From contig MKTA01000033.1 of assembly GCA_001897515.1 (NCBI GenBank), positions 62,001 through 126,000 of the forward strand: a stretch of 64,000 nt of DNA, read 5' to 3'. Origin of the DNA: Bacteroidetes bacterium 41-46. Lineage in GTDB: Bacteria > Bacteroidota > Bacteroidia > Bacteroidales > UBA932. The position numbers and the translations under genes were made by a program. Below are positions 43,466 through 52,228 of this stretch, piece by piece. Under the pieces are notes generated by a model. That model was not told the origin of the DNA. It saw nothing but the letters and a program-made list of their open reading frames with translations, and ran no database searches. Numbering within the stretch: position 1 is the stretch's first letter; the number at the start of each line of letters is the position of its first letter.

Positions 43466-44440
43466 ATGAAAAAGTTTAATAAAAAATTCAATAAAAGACT
43501 GGCGCTGATTTCATCTTTAATTATTGCGCTAATAGGGCTTTTCTTCTTTTCTGTTGCTGTTGATTCAGGAATGGGAGTAATGGAGAGCCTGGGACTGACT
43601 GGAGGAGGTGTTAGTTACTGTGTGATGGCTGCTGTTGGCAACATTGGTCGAGTAACAGACCGAGAGACGTCTGGGGCTCAGATATCTTCAAAATTATGGA
43701 TAATTGCTTTAGATCAGGTTGACGATACGGTGCAATTTCCAAGGCCAAACGCATCTGGTGAGGTAGGTACTGTTCCACTTAAGGCCGGAGAGTATATGCA
43801 CTATTTTGAGGCAATAGATGATTCACTAGACGATAAATCAACCGGGAGTAAAGGAGACATAACTACTGCTGTAACTAATACATTCTCATTTATTATGGGC
43901 GGTTACAGGCGAGCTCTTCAGAAGTTTATGGAGGAGCATGCCGGAGACAGGTTTATAATCATTTATCAAATGGCAACTGATGCTCAGTACTATATTGTAG
44001 GTAATGAGCTCAAGCCAATGATATTTAAAGCATTCGACAGGACTAACAATAAAGATTCAAGGAGCGTTTCCTTTACCTTTGAGAATAACAGCTTCCTTCA
44101 ACCACAAAAATATACCGGGGCAATTGTCAAGGAAGCGCCTGCTGCCATCGCAGCAAATGCTACCAATCTTGGATTTACATCTTCAGCTCAATATGTTACT
44201 AGCTCAGCCAACTCTGCAGCCACAACCATCGCAACCATCTCAGGTTTAGCTGCAGCTGATGAAGGTAGAATTGTTGAGATACTGGGTGGTGGTGGAGCTA
44301 ATCCAACCAATATTGAGTCAATAGCAGCAATTGTGCTGAAGAATGATACTACTTGGGTGGGTAAGGCCGGAAGCCGGTTAACTCTCAAAGTACTCGATTC
44401 AGAGACTTTGGTGGAAGTGTCAAGGATACAAACTGCATAG
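43466..44440 (+). CDS. Tail-tube-like virion protein with hydrophobic N-terminus
   Basis: The 324-residue protein has a basic start and a hydrophobic helix (ALISSLIIALIGLFFFSVAV, residues about 13-32), then a conserved-looking region (GNIGRVTDRETSG, PLKAGEYMHYFEAIDD, then FIMGGYRRALQKFMEEHAGD) that resembles tube proteins of Bacteroidota phages. A C-terminal beta domain (about 250-324) may be a surface decoration. A membrane helix is unexpected for a virion protein; translation may instead begin at Met53. Tube or head decoration cannot be decided. Confidence 0.55.
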   Translation: MKKFNKKFNKRLALISSLIIALIGLFFFSVAVDSGMGVMESLGLTGGGVSYCVMAAVGNIGRVTDRETSGAQISSKLWIIALDQVDDTVQFPRPNASGEVGTVPLKAGEYMHYFEAIDDSLDDKSTGSKGDITTAVTNTFSFIMGGYRRALQKFMEEHAGDRFIIIYQMATDAQYYIVGNELKPMIFKAFDRTNNKDSRSVSFTFENNSFLQPQKYTGAIVKEAPAAIAANATNLGFTSSAQYVTSSANSAATTIATISGLAAADEGRIVEILGGGGANPTNIESIAAIVLKNDTTWVGKAGSRLTLKVLDSETLVEVSRIQTA

Positions 44441-44468
44441 GTTTCTTTTTTTTGGTTAATTATTGGTT

Positions 44469-44502
44469 AAAGCTGTCGGCAGTGATGTCCACAGCTTTTT
44501 TT
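44469..44502 (+). terminator. Rho-independent terminator after the capsid cassette
   Basis: AAAGCTGT (44469-44476) pairs with ACAGCTTT (44491-44498), followed by a run of T residues to 44502. It closes the protease-capsid-tube unit 29 nt after the last stop. Confidence 0.75.
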
Positions 44503-44572
44503 CTGTCCTTCTGCACTCAGTATTGGATTGATAAGTTTGCAATGCAAGAATGTTGAATTAAAAAATAAAGCC

Positions 44573-45369
44573 ATGAGTTTAACTTTTCGTGAAAAAAATG
44601 CATTAGCAAAAGAACTGGCTAATGACAGTTTTATTGAAAAGGATAAGGATATCCTTCGTAAGCATTTGCCGCAAGAGAAGCTATTAAGTCGCTCGCCATC
44701 CAGCAGCAGACCCGATCTATCATTTGATATACTATTTGTGCTGTTAGATTATGAAACTCCAGAGTCAATAAGAGCTAACAGAGATAGCTTAACTAAAGTG
44801 AAAGACGTAAAAACAGGTATTGATGATAATCCTATAAGGAAGACATCTCAATCAAAGGGAACTTTAAAAAAAAAGTTACCAAAGAAGAGGAGTATACAAA
44901 GATCAAGTGGACCAATCTGGAAAACCAAGACATCAGAGATGCTCACACAGTGTATTCAGACCGGGTCTATAGCTATCGCAGGATGTGCGAACTGGATAAA
45001 GCACTTGAAGTAGAACCTACATCATCCGGGATAATTGAAATGGTTGAGTTGGGGATTAGAAACAGGATGTGTTTTAAAGAGCTGGAGAATTATAATAGGA
45101 CCGGGAAGTTTTTATATCAGCATCCACTTATCCAGAAGAATACCCTCCGCTCTACTTTATTAAATCTAATGCGAAGAGATCCCCAGGCATTCCTGGAAGA
45201 GCACAAGAATGTGTCAAACAATATTTCCAGATATAAGTCATTCTTAAACAGAAAGAGGGCAAAGGAGGAGGATAAAAAGAAGTGGCAGTTGCAATTGAAT
45301 AAACACACAGAGACGCTCGCTTTAATAACAGATATAATGCATGAATTGAACTATGGAAAAAACAATTAG
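44573..45369 (+). CDS. Phage protein expressed through a probable -1 frameshift at A9
   Basis: The first frame (44573-45013, start MSLTFREKNALAKELANDSF) and a second frame one base back (open 44830-45369) overlap by about 180 nt. After the A9 run (44866-44874, codons TTA AAA AAA AAG) the original frame loses protein character, while the -1 frame reads KVTKEEEYTKIKWTNLENQD and continues to LITDIMHELNYG. A slip at A-AAA-AAG would give one protein of about 265 residues, helical and charged. An internal start (44950) or a homopolymer error are alternatives. Its function is unknown; it overlaps the next gene by 17 nt. Confidence 0.6.
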
Positions 45370-46645
45370 AGTATTTAACCTGGGGAACCTCCCTGTGTGC
45401 GATTTTGAAGAGTTTTATGACCTTCAGGAAGATTTTAAGATCTATGACCCGGAACTGAACAAAAAGCTTCAGAATCTCATTATTTCACGAGGTTTTAAGT
45501 ACTCTTTTTTAGTTTGGATAGATGAGACCGGTAAAAAGTGGATTATTGACGCTCATCAAAGGAAAAAGGCACTTGCTGAGTTAAGAAGCCAGGGTTACAA
45601 CATTCCGGCCATTCCTTACGAGTCAATTTATGCAGAGGATAAAAGAGACGCAGTTGCAGAGATAGCTGCTCAGAACTCCATTTTTGCCCAAAAGAACCCG
45701 GATACCATCTTGTTTGACAAGTACGAAATATCTGAAGACGATCTTTCCATCTTTAATTTAGATATGAGTCCAATAAATATGGACTTTTCCAATATGCTCT
45801 CTGATGAACCTGAATTAAAGGCGGAGCAAGATAATTACGAAGAACCGGAAGATCTGCAGACGGATATAGTACTTGGAGATATTATCGAATTCTCATTGGG
45901 TAATCTGAAGCATCGTCTTCTTTGTGGAGATAGCACAAGCTCTGAGGATGTTGCTAAGCTACTCGCAGGAACCAAGCCCATGTTGATGGTAACAGATCCT
46001 CCTTATGGAGTGAATTATGATCCAAGCTGGAGGGCCAAAGTAGGAGGAAAGATTAAGTCTGTAAGCAAAGTTACAAATGATGATAATCCTTCCTGGTTTA
46101 ACGCGTATGTTCTCTTCCCCGGTAATGTAGTTTACATATGGCATGGGGCTCTTTTTACACACGTCTTTGCCACCGATATCGAGGAGGCCGGTTTTAGCCT
46201 TATATCTCAAATAATTTGGAATAAAAATACTTGTGCAATGTCCAGGGGAGATATCCACTGGAAGCATGAATCGTGCTGGTATGGAGTGAAAAAGGGACAG
46301 AGACACAACTGGCAAGGGGCAAGAAATGTAATGTCAGTGTGGGATATCCAAAACCTATCATCAAAAAGCGTCCGGGAGAGAGAGGGGGTTTCAGGTCATG
46401 GGACACAGAAACCAATTGAGTGCATGGCTAGGCCGATAATGAATAATTCAGCTATTAACGACTTGGTTTATGATCCTTTCATTGGTTCCGGGACAACTAT
46501 GGTGGCAGCTCATCAGCTTCACAGGAACTGTTATGCAATGGAAATCACACCAAAACATTGTCAGATGGTAATTGAAAGAATGAAGCGGTTTGACTCAAAA
46601 ATTATTGTAACAATTAATGGTCTAGAGTATAATGGCAACATATGA
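45353..46645 (+). CDS. ParB-domain and DNA methyltransferase fusion
   Basis: The 430-residue protein has an N-terminal ParB/sulfiredoxin-like domain with DAHQRKKAL at residues 66-74, then an amino-group DNA methyltransferase with the catalytic DPPY at 215-218 before the SAM-binding FIGSGTT at 376-382, the order of beta-class enzymes. DPPY points to N6-adenine or N4-cytosine. No restriction enzyme is next to it, so it is likely an orphan methylase protecting phage DNA or marking it for packaging. It lies just before terminase genes. Confidence 0.92.
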   Translation: MEKTIRVFNLGNLPVCDFEEFYDLQEDFKIYDPELNKKLQNLIISRGFKYSFLVWIDETGKKWIIDAHQRKKALAELRSQGYNIPAIPYESIYAEDKRDAVAEIAAQNSIFAQKNPDTILFDKYEISEDDLSIFNLDMSPINMDFSNMLSDEPELKAEQDNYEEPEDLQTDIVLGDIIEFSLGNLKHRLLCGDSTSSEDVAKLLAGTKPMLMVTDPPYGVNYDPSWRAKVGGKIKSVSKVTNDDNPSWFNAYVLFPGNVVYIWHGALFTHVFATDIEEAGFSLISQIIWNKNTCAMSRGDIHWKHESCWYGVKKGQRHNWQGARNVMSVWDIQNLSSKSVREREGVSGHGTQKPIECMARPIMNNSAINDLVYDPFIGSGTTMVAAHQLHRNCYAMEITPKHCQMVIERMKRFDSKIIVTINGLEYNGNI

Positions 46646-46943
46646 TAGTCACATACTTGTAAAAGTAAGGAATTGGGCAGCATTAAAATACTCTCCATCA
46701 AGAATTATCACTTTGCTTGATCTATCCAAGGAGGATGCTCTGGTTTTTCTTGATGATATTGAAACAGAAGACCATCCACTGAAGAAGATGTATGAATTAG
46801 GCATTGCGATAGGAGAATACAATATGGATGTATCTCTTGTGAAGCAAGCAGAAGGTGGTAATATGGATGCAGAGATTCAATTAAGACAACGCCAAAAGGA
46901 GTTGAAAATCAGAGAAATAAAAAAAGAGTTGTTTGGAGTATGA
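46632..46943 (+). CDS. Putative small terminase-region protein
   Basis: The 103-residue protein contains VRNWAALKYSPSRIITLLDL, which may form a helix-turn-helix, and ends with a charged helix (QLRQRQKELKIREIKKEL). It lies between the methylase and terminase genes and overlaps both neighbours. A small terminase subunit or DNA-recognition helper is possible. Confidence 0.55.
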   Translation: MATYDSHILVKVRNWAALKYSPSRIITLLDLSKEDALVFLDDIETEDHPLKKMYELGIAIGEYNMDVSLVKQAEGGNMDAEIQLRQRQKELKIREIKKELFGV

Positions 46944-47572
46944 ATAAGCTAGAGAGGTTACAGACTATTGATCCTGATGTGTTGCAGAACTTCCTGAAAA
47001 CGCGCAGAAGCGCTGCTCTTCCTGAAGATTTGCAGGACTACATTATTAAAATTAATGCTGTACCCTCTATCGTTCATCACCAGGGCGCTAATATGACCAG
47101 AGTGGTAAGAGCCCTTCAGAAACAGTTTCCGGCCATTAACTATAGTACAGCTCGTGATATCTATTACGATGCAATGAACTTCTTCCATATTGATGATACA
47201 ATTACCGTAGATGCCTGGGATAATTATTATGCAGATAAAATGGAGGATCTGGCCAGAGTCAGCATTGCCCTGGATAAACTTGACACTGCGAAAAGATGCT
47301 ATGACAAGGCCCACGAATTCAGGACCAAAGCTGCAGAGAGGATTAAAGTGACAGACTGGCAAGTGCCCGTATTCATCATTACTAACAAGGTTAAACATAC
47401 TGATCTTGGATTTGAGAAGAAGAGCCTTCATGATATTGTCAGAAAGGATGAAGATGGATTTTACATAAATCTGATCAACTCTCTTGAGACTTCAGATAAG
47501 GAGAAAAAGAGACTTATCAGAGAAGCAAATATTGTTGATGTTGAACATGAGGAGGTAATGGAAGATGAATAG
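46940..47572 (+). CDS. Putative terminase small-subunit-like protein
   Basis: The 210-residue, mostly helical acidic protein includes DYIIKINAVPSIVHHQGANM and NYSTARDIYYDAMNFF. It precedes the large terminase and overlaps it by 8 nt, the usual place of the small subunit. I see no diagnostic motif, so the assignment rests on position and helical character. Confidence 0.6.
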   Translation: MNKLERLQTIDPDVLQNFLKTRRSAALPEDLQDYIIKINAVPSIVHHQGANMTRVVRALQKQFPAINYSTARDIYYDAMNFFHIDDTITVDAWDNYYADKMEDLARVSIALDKLDTAKRCYDKAHEFRTKAAERIKVTDWQVPVFIITNKVKHTDLGFEKKSLHDIVRKDEDGFYINLINSLETSDKEKKRLIREANIVDVEHEEVMEDE

Positions 47573-49271
47573 TGAAAATGAATATATCAGTTTTGAAGAG
47601 CTTTATTTGAATAATATGCAGTTGCTAGTTCAGATAGTAGACTGCAATACTGTTATCATAGAGGCTGGCAGGGGAACCGGAAAAACAGAAGGTGTAACCA
47701 GTAGAAGGACCATTGCAGTTGCTAAGGATCTCCCAAGGGAAACATCTGTATTAGCTCACAAATCATATGTAGCATTGCTCGCCAATGTAGTGCCTAATAT
47801 CCTTGCATTTTATTCAGAACCAAGAGGAGATGAACAGAAGCCACTTCTAAGAGAGGGAGTTGATTATGTGGTAGGGGAGAGAACTTTACCAGGACATTTT
47901 CAGAAACCAAGATTTGCGCCGGAGCATCCTGAGCATACAATCTTCTTTGCGAATGGCCATAACATTCGTCTTGTGGCTACAGATCAGCAAGAGTCAATCG
48001 CAGGATCAAATATTGTGCACATTTTTATAGAGGAGATGAAGCTCAATAAAGGGGATAAACTTAAGAGCAGACTTATTCCGGCAATGCGTATTGGCAGGCT
48101 GTCAAAAAACATATCTCAGACACAGGCTTCTATCTACTATCAGGGAGTCACCGGTGTATCTGATACTGCTAGAGTTTCAATAGGAGAGGACTCGTGGTTT
48201 CAGGAGTATGAGGAGAATATGAATGAAGAGCTTGTTGCTGAAATTGTAACTCTTTCACTGCATATTAATGAAGCTCTCTACAATATTCATCAGGGGAGAA
48301 ATGTAGAGGCAATGCATAAAAGAGTAGCAAAATACTCTCCAATTCTAAACAGAATGCGTAAGGTGGCCACCCTGTATATGAGGGTAAGTACCTTCATCAA
48401 CCGGGACGTGTTAGGCCCTCAATATTTTGCCACTCAAAAGAAAATGCTTACATCTTCTGAGTTCCTGACCTCAATCTGCTCTATCAGAGAGAAGAAGGCA
48501 GAGAATATGTTCGTAGCCAACTTTGATGAGCTGACTCATACATTTGATGATTCTTACAAATATGAGGCAATAATGAAGTTTAACCTGAAAGATAACTTCA
48601 GAATCACTTCCGAATATCTGAAACATTACAACCCTGACGAAAAACTGGAACTCGGATTTGATCCCGGATCGTTTGCTTCATTTGTTGTTGCCCAAGAAAA
48701 CAGAAAAGCAAACGAATACAGGATCCTCAAGGAGCACTATGTTTATTCTCCAAAAGACCTCCCGGAATTGGCCAGAGAGTTCAATCAGTTTTGGTGCAAT
48801 CGTAGAAATAGAAATATTGACTTGTATTATGACCGGGCAGGTAATCAGCGCAAACCACAAAAAAGGCAACACGAAACTGACGCAAAAGAACTCAAACACG
48901 AGCTGGAGAAATACGGGTGGAGAGTCCGCCTGATGAGTTTAAATCAAAGAACGATTTTTCACTGGGAGCTTTACAAGTTGATGCTAAAGTTGTTTGCGCC
49001 TGATGATAAGGCGGTTCCAAAAATTTTGATTGATTCAAACGAATGCCCTAATCTGATATCATCAATTTATGCAGCACCAATAAAAAAAGGTTCTAATCCA
49101 ATTGAGCTGGATAAATCAAGTGAAGTTAAGTTGCCATTAAACCTTCAGGCAGGCTTATCTACTCAAATTCCTTCCGGAATGTTCTATTTGCTGTGGGGAA
49201 AATTTGAGAAATTTTTAATTATGACAAAAGGTGCTTTTTCGGGCACTCTTCCGGGAAATATGACGGTGTAA
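47565..49271 (+). CDS. Terminase large subunit
   Basis: The 568-residue protein packages DNA into the head with ATP. A Walker A motif AGRGTGKT is at residues 34-41, a Walker B-like HIFIEEM near residue 155, and an RNase H-type nuclease domain starts near residue 360 with LGFDPGSFASFVVAQ and later DLYYDRAGN. Adenine-rich codons and length are as usual. The 293-bp gap that follows is described separately. Confidence 0.93.
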   Translation: MNSENEYISFEELYLNNMQLLVQIVDCNTVIIEAGRGTGKTEGVTSRRTIAVAKDLPRETSVLAHKSYVALLANVVPNILAFYSEPRGDEQKPLLREGVDYVVGERTLPGHFQKPRFAPEHPEHTIFFANGHNIRLVATDQQESIAGSNIVHIFIEEMKLNKGDKLKSRLIPAMRIGRLSKNISQTQASIYYQGVTGVSDTARVSIGEDSWFQEYEENMNEELVAEIVTLSLHINEALYNIHQGRNVEAMHKRVAKYSPILNRMRKVATLYMRVSTFINRDVLGPQYFATQKKMLTSSEFLTSICSIREKKAENMFVANFDELTHTFDDSYKYEAIMKFNLKDNFRITSEYLKHYNPDEKLELGFDPGSFASFVVAQENRKANEYRILKEHYVYSPKDLPELAREFNQFWCNRRNRNIDLYYDRAGNQRKPQKRQHETDAKELKHELEKYGWRVRLMSLNQRTIFHWELYKLMLKLFAPDDKAVPKILIDSNECPNLISSIYAAPIKKGSNPIELDKSSEVKLPLNLQAGLSTQIPSGMFYLLWGKFEKFLIMTKGAFSGTLPGNMTV

Positions 49272-49564
49272 AATATATAAAATTGAGGGGTGATGACATT
49301 AAAGCAAGGTTTAAAATATTGATAGACAATATTTATATAGGGAAATGGGAAAAAAATAAAAAAAATCCCGATTCGAAACCTCGAGGCGCTGATTTTGAGA
49401 AATGAAATGCAGATAGACGGAATGTCGGAAAATATGATGGGGCTTGGGTTTCGGGATATAGATAGTGTCTATTGACTCAAATGCAATATCGGGATCAAAT
49501 TAAAGAGGATGTTTGTGCAATGCATGTCCTTTATCACTTGGTAAACAGACGTGATCTTTGAACT
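49272..49564. other. Long intergenic gap in the late block
   Basis: The gap holds no long frame. It contains one short frame from ATG 49481 (26 residues, starting MQYRDQIKEDVC) that I cannot support as a gene, and complementary motifs: ATCCCG at 49365-49370 with CGGGAT at 49452-49457 and again at 49489-49494, plus AAACC with GGTTT beside the first pair. These could fold as a structured RNA or form a regulatory leader for the portal unit. Confidence 0.4.
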
Positions 49565-49882
49565 ATGGAAACGATTGATGGACATAAGGCTCTGAAGACT
49601 TTAGAGGATATTACTAAAGCAGGAGAAACATTTACTATCTCATTCTTCAAGTGTTCGCGTTCAAAAAGAGAAGCATCAACAAAGTTGAGGACAATCTCTG
49701 GCTGTAGGACTAGGGCTCAGATGCCACACGAGAAATGGGATATTGATGGAGACAATTACTTTTTGTTTGAGTGTTTAGAGGGGCCTAAAGCCTGTTATAA
49801 ATATCTAATTAGATACATAGGCCTCCCTTACGATAATTATAGATTAAAGAGAGTTAAATGGGTTAATAATGATGAAGAGTAG
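49565..49882 (+). CDS. Small conserved-looking phage protein before the portal
   Basis: The 105-residue protein (METIDGHKALKTLEDITKAG) contains TFTISFFKCSRSK and DGDNYFLFECLEGPK. Similar small proteins preceding a portal occur in Bacteroides phages; their role is unknown. It overlaps the portal start by 14 nt. Confidence 0.7.
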   Translation: METIDGHKALKTLEDITKAGETFTISFFKCSRSKREASTKLRTISGCRTRAQMPHEKWDIDGDNYFLFECLEGPKACYKYLIRYIGLPYDNYRLKRVKWVNNDEE

Positions 49883-51356
49883 TAATAAGTATGCATTGAA
49901 CAGCCTTGGCTATATAAAAGCCGGGCCAGATACATTCACTTATCAGATAGGTGAAACATTACAGGAGGCTCAAGAACTCTTCTCAGACTCTATACAGAGT
50001 ACAGGAAGGAGTAATGCCCAACTGGTGAAAGTAGATAAGTATAAAGTCTATCCGGCAGGATATAACAACCTAGAGCCTAATGAGCAGAAAGAGATGATTG
50101 CTTCTAACAGACTGCTCCCTGAGCTTATAGAGAAGCAGATCCGTATGCTCTATGGGACCGGACCTGTTCTCTATATTACTAGAAGAAAGGGCAAGGATGT
50201 CTGGAAGGAGTTTGTGGAGCACCAAGAGATTGAAGAATGGTTAGATTCGTGGTTAGAGAACGGCCTTGCTGATGATTATAAGACATACTTCAACAAGGCG
50301 ATCCGCTCATACTACTACGATGAAGGAGTGTTTACAAAGTGGAGAATGACTGTAGGGATGAGAGTGGGGATTAATAAAGTAGCCGGGTTAGAGCATGTGT
50401 CAAATCTGAGGGCGAGACTGGCCACTACTGCAGACACAATGAACAGAACAGACTACGAAGATAGTGAGTTTAACTATGTAATTATTGGCAACTGGATGCA
50501 GCCGGGCAAAGAGTATAAGGTTTATAATCGCTTTGATTATACTGCTCCATTCTCACACCCCACTGCAATAAGCTACTCTAAGAACCCTTCTCATGGCGAA
50601 GAGATTTATGCGTACAATGTCTTTTTCAGGGGTATCAGGGCCTGGGTAATTGGATCTAATCGTACTCCTGAATATATCAACAGCTTCCTAGAAAATGCCA
50701 TCTCTGCAAGGCTCCATATCATCATCCCAAATGCGTGGGTGCAGTCAAAAGTTGAGATGCTTAAAGATATGTGTTCGACTAATTCAGAGAGGAAATCAGA
50801 TAATCAAGAGTTACTTATTATTAAGTTCTCTGACTCAGATATTATGGAGGTAGGAACTGAGTATCATGAAGGATTAATAGCAGAATACACAACTAAAGAA
50901 CTGCGAAAATTGGCTAACTATCTATCGGGTGCCGGCAAAAATCAGGGTAAATTGTATGCCTCATACAGCTTCACAAATAGTGAAGGCCAGGAGGAGCGTT
51001 GGAAAATTGAAGAAATTCCGAATAAATCCAAGGAGTATATTGAAGCTCATACAACCTACGATAAGCGTGCAGATGAGGTTATTACATCAGCCAAGGGTGT
51101 AGACTCCTCAATCTCGAATATTTCTAAGGATGGTGTTATTTCCAAGTCCGGAGCGGATGCGCATTATAATTACATGATCTACCTGAATGGGCTTACCATT
51201 CCGGAGGATGTTGTTTGCCGGGACATCAATTTTGCCATTAAATTGAACTTCCCTGAAGCTTATAAAACAGGTATAAGGCTCGGATTTTACCGTTCTGCGA
51301 TTGAGAAACAGCAGAATGTATCAGAAGATAACAGACTCACAAATTCACAAGTTTAG
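49869..51356 (+). CDS. Phage portal protein
   Basis: The 495-residue protein follows terminase and lies before connector and tail genes. It has an alpha/beta core with LLPELIEKQIRMLYGTGPVL and RKLANYLSGAGKNQGKLY and a long helical C-terminal stem (SPF-like EHVSNLRARLATTADTMN earlier). Portals form the dodecameric ring at one capsid vertex through which DNA passes. The assignment is from position, size and overall pattern. Confidence 0.8.
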   Translation: MMKSSNKYALNSLGYIKAGPDTFTYQIGETLQEAQELFSDSIQSTGRSNAQLVKVDKYKVYPAGYNNLEPNEQKEMIASNRLLPELIEKQIRMLYGTGPVLYITRRKGKDVWKEFVEHQEIEEWLDSWLENGLADDYKTYFNKAIRSYYYDEGVFTKWRMTVGMRVGINKVAGLEHVSNLRARLATTADTMNRTDYEDSEFNYVIIGNWMQPGKEYKVYNRFDYTAPFSHPTAISYSKNPSHGEEIYAYNVFFRGIRAWVIGSNRTPEYINSFLENAISARLHIIIPNAWVQSKVEMLKDMCSTNSERKSDNQELLIIKFSDSDIMEVGTEYHEGLIAEYTTKELRKLANYLSGAGKNQGKLYASYSFTNSEGQEERWKIEEIPNKSKEYIEAHTTYDKRADEVITSAKGVDSSISNISKDGVISKSGADAHYNYMIYLNGLTIPEDVVCRDINFAIKLNFPEAYKTGIRLGFYRSAIEKQQNVSEDNRLTNSQV

Positions 51357-51358
51357 AC

Positions 51359-52228
51359 ATGAATACAATAGACTTTTTTGATAGTATAGATGAATTCAGA
51401 TCATTTGCACCAGGAGTAGACGGATCTCTACTACTTGAGTCCCTCTATCCCTCATTTTTGCCAACAAGAACCAAGATTCAGGAGGTAATAACGCTAGCGG
51501 TTTATGATGCTATTAAGGCTGATTCAGCGGCTGAAAATTCTGCTCATATGCCTGCTGTTTTGGCAATTAAATCTGCTGTATCAAACTATACAATGTATAA
51601 ATACTTGATTTTTGATGCTGTGAGCAAAAACGGGAGCGAGCAAAAGCTTTATAAATATCAACTAGAAGAGATACGAGAGGAATATATCACACTGTTTTGG
51701 GCCTCTATGGATGAGTTGCTGAGATATCTGAATTCACACCCTGATTTGGGTAACTGGAAAGATTCAGACCAATATAAACAACTACAGGAGCTGCCAATAA
51801 AAAATGCTAAAGAGTTCAATGGCTACTTTGGTATTGACAATTCTCCATATTTCTTCTCCAAGATTCAGTTTTTAATCAAGAAGATTAATCAAGACCAAAT
51901 TATTCCAAGAATAGGAGACATTTCATTGCTCACAAACAAAAAGTTAAAGGATAAGTGTAAAAGAGCTCTCTGTAGCCATGTTATGGCTGAAGCTGCAATG
52001 CTGTTTGACATCACAGAGTTGCCAAAATCTATCAGAAATGATGTTGCTCACGAATTCACCAAAGGAGGCACAGCTGTTCAGGTAAGAGAAAAGCTCAATG
52101 CTATAATTATGAAAGATGTTCTGGGCTACTATGCAGATATTGAGAGATCAAAAACACTCTCTTCCGGAGTAACCGAGAATGTAGTTAATAACAATCGTGA
52201 AAGCGATAAAATATATTTTATGTCATGA
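51359..52228 (+). CDS. Head-tail connector-like protein (DUF6712 type)
   Basis: The 289-residue protein (MNTIDFFDSIDEFRSFAPGV) contains LYPSFLPTRTKIQEVITLAV and a helical body. I recall this pattern as a Bacteroidota phage family (DUF6712) seen after the portal. A connector or adaptor role is inferred from position. It overlaps the next gene by four bases. Confidence 0.65.
   Translation: MNTIDFFDSIDEFRSFAPGVDGSLLLESLYPSFLPTRTKIQEVITLAVYDAIKADSAAENSAHMPAVLAIKSAVSNYTMYKYLIFDAVSKNGSEQKLYKYQLEEIREEYITLFWASMDELLRYLNSHPDLGNWKDSDQYKQLQELPIKNAKEFNGYFGIDNSPYFFSKIQFLIKKINQDQIIPRIGDISLLTNKKLKDKCKRALCSHVMAEAAMLFDITELPKSIRNDVAHEFTKGGTAVQVREKLNAIIMKDVLGYYADIERSKTLSSGVTENVVNNNRESDKIYFMS

Noticed and set aside
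46958-47431. Frame of 157 residues opposite the putative small terminase gene
   Set aside because: Antisense to a gene that fits the operon spacing; no promoter or motif.
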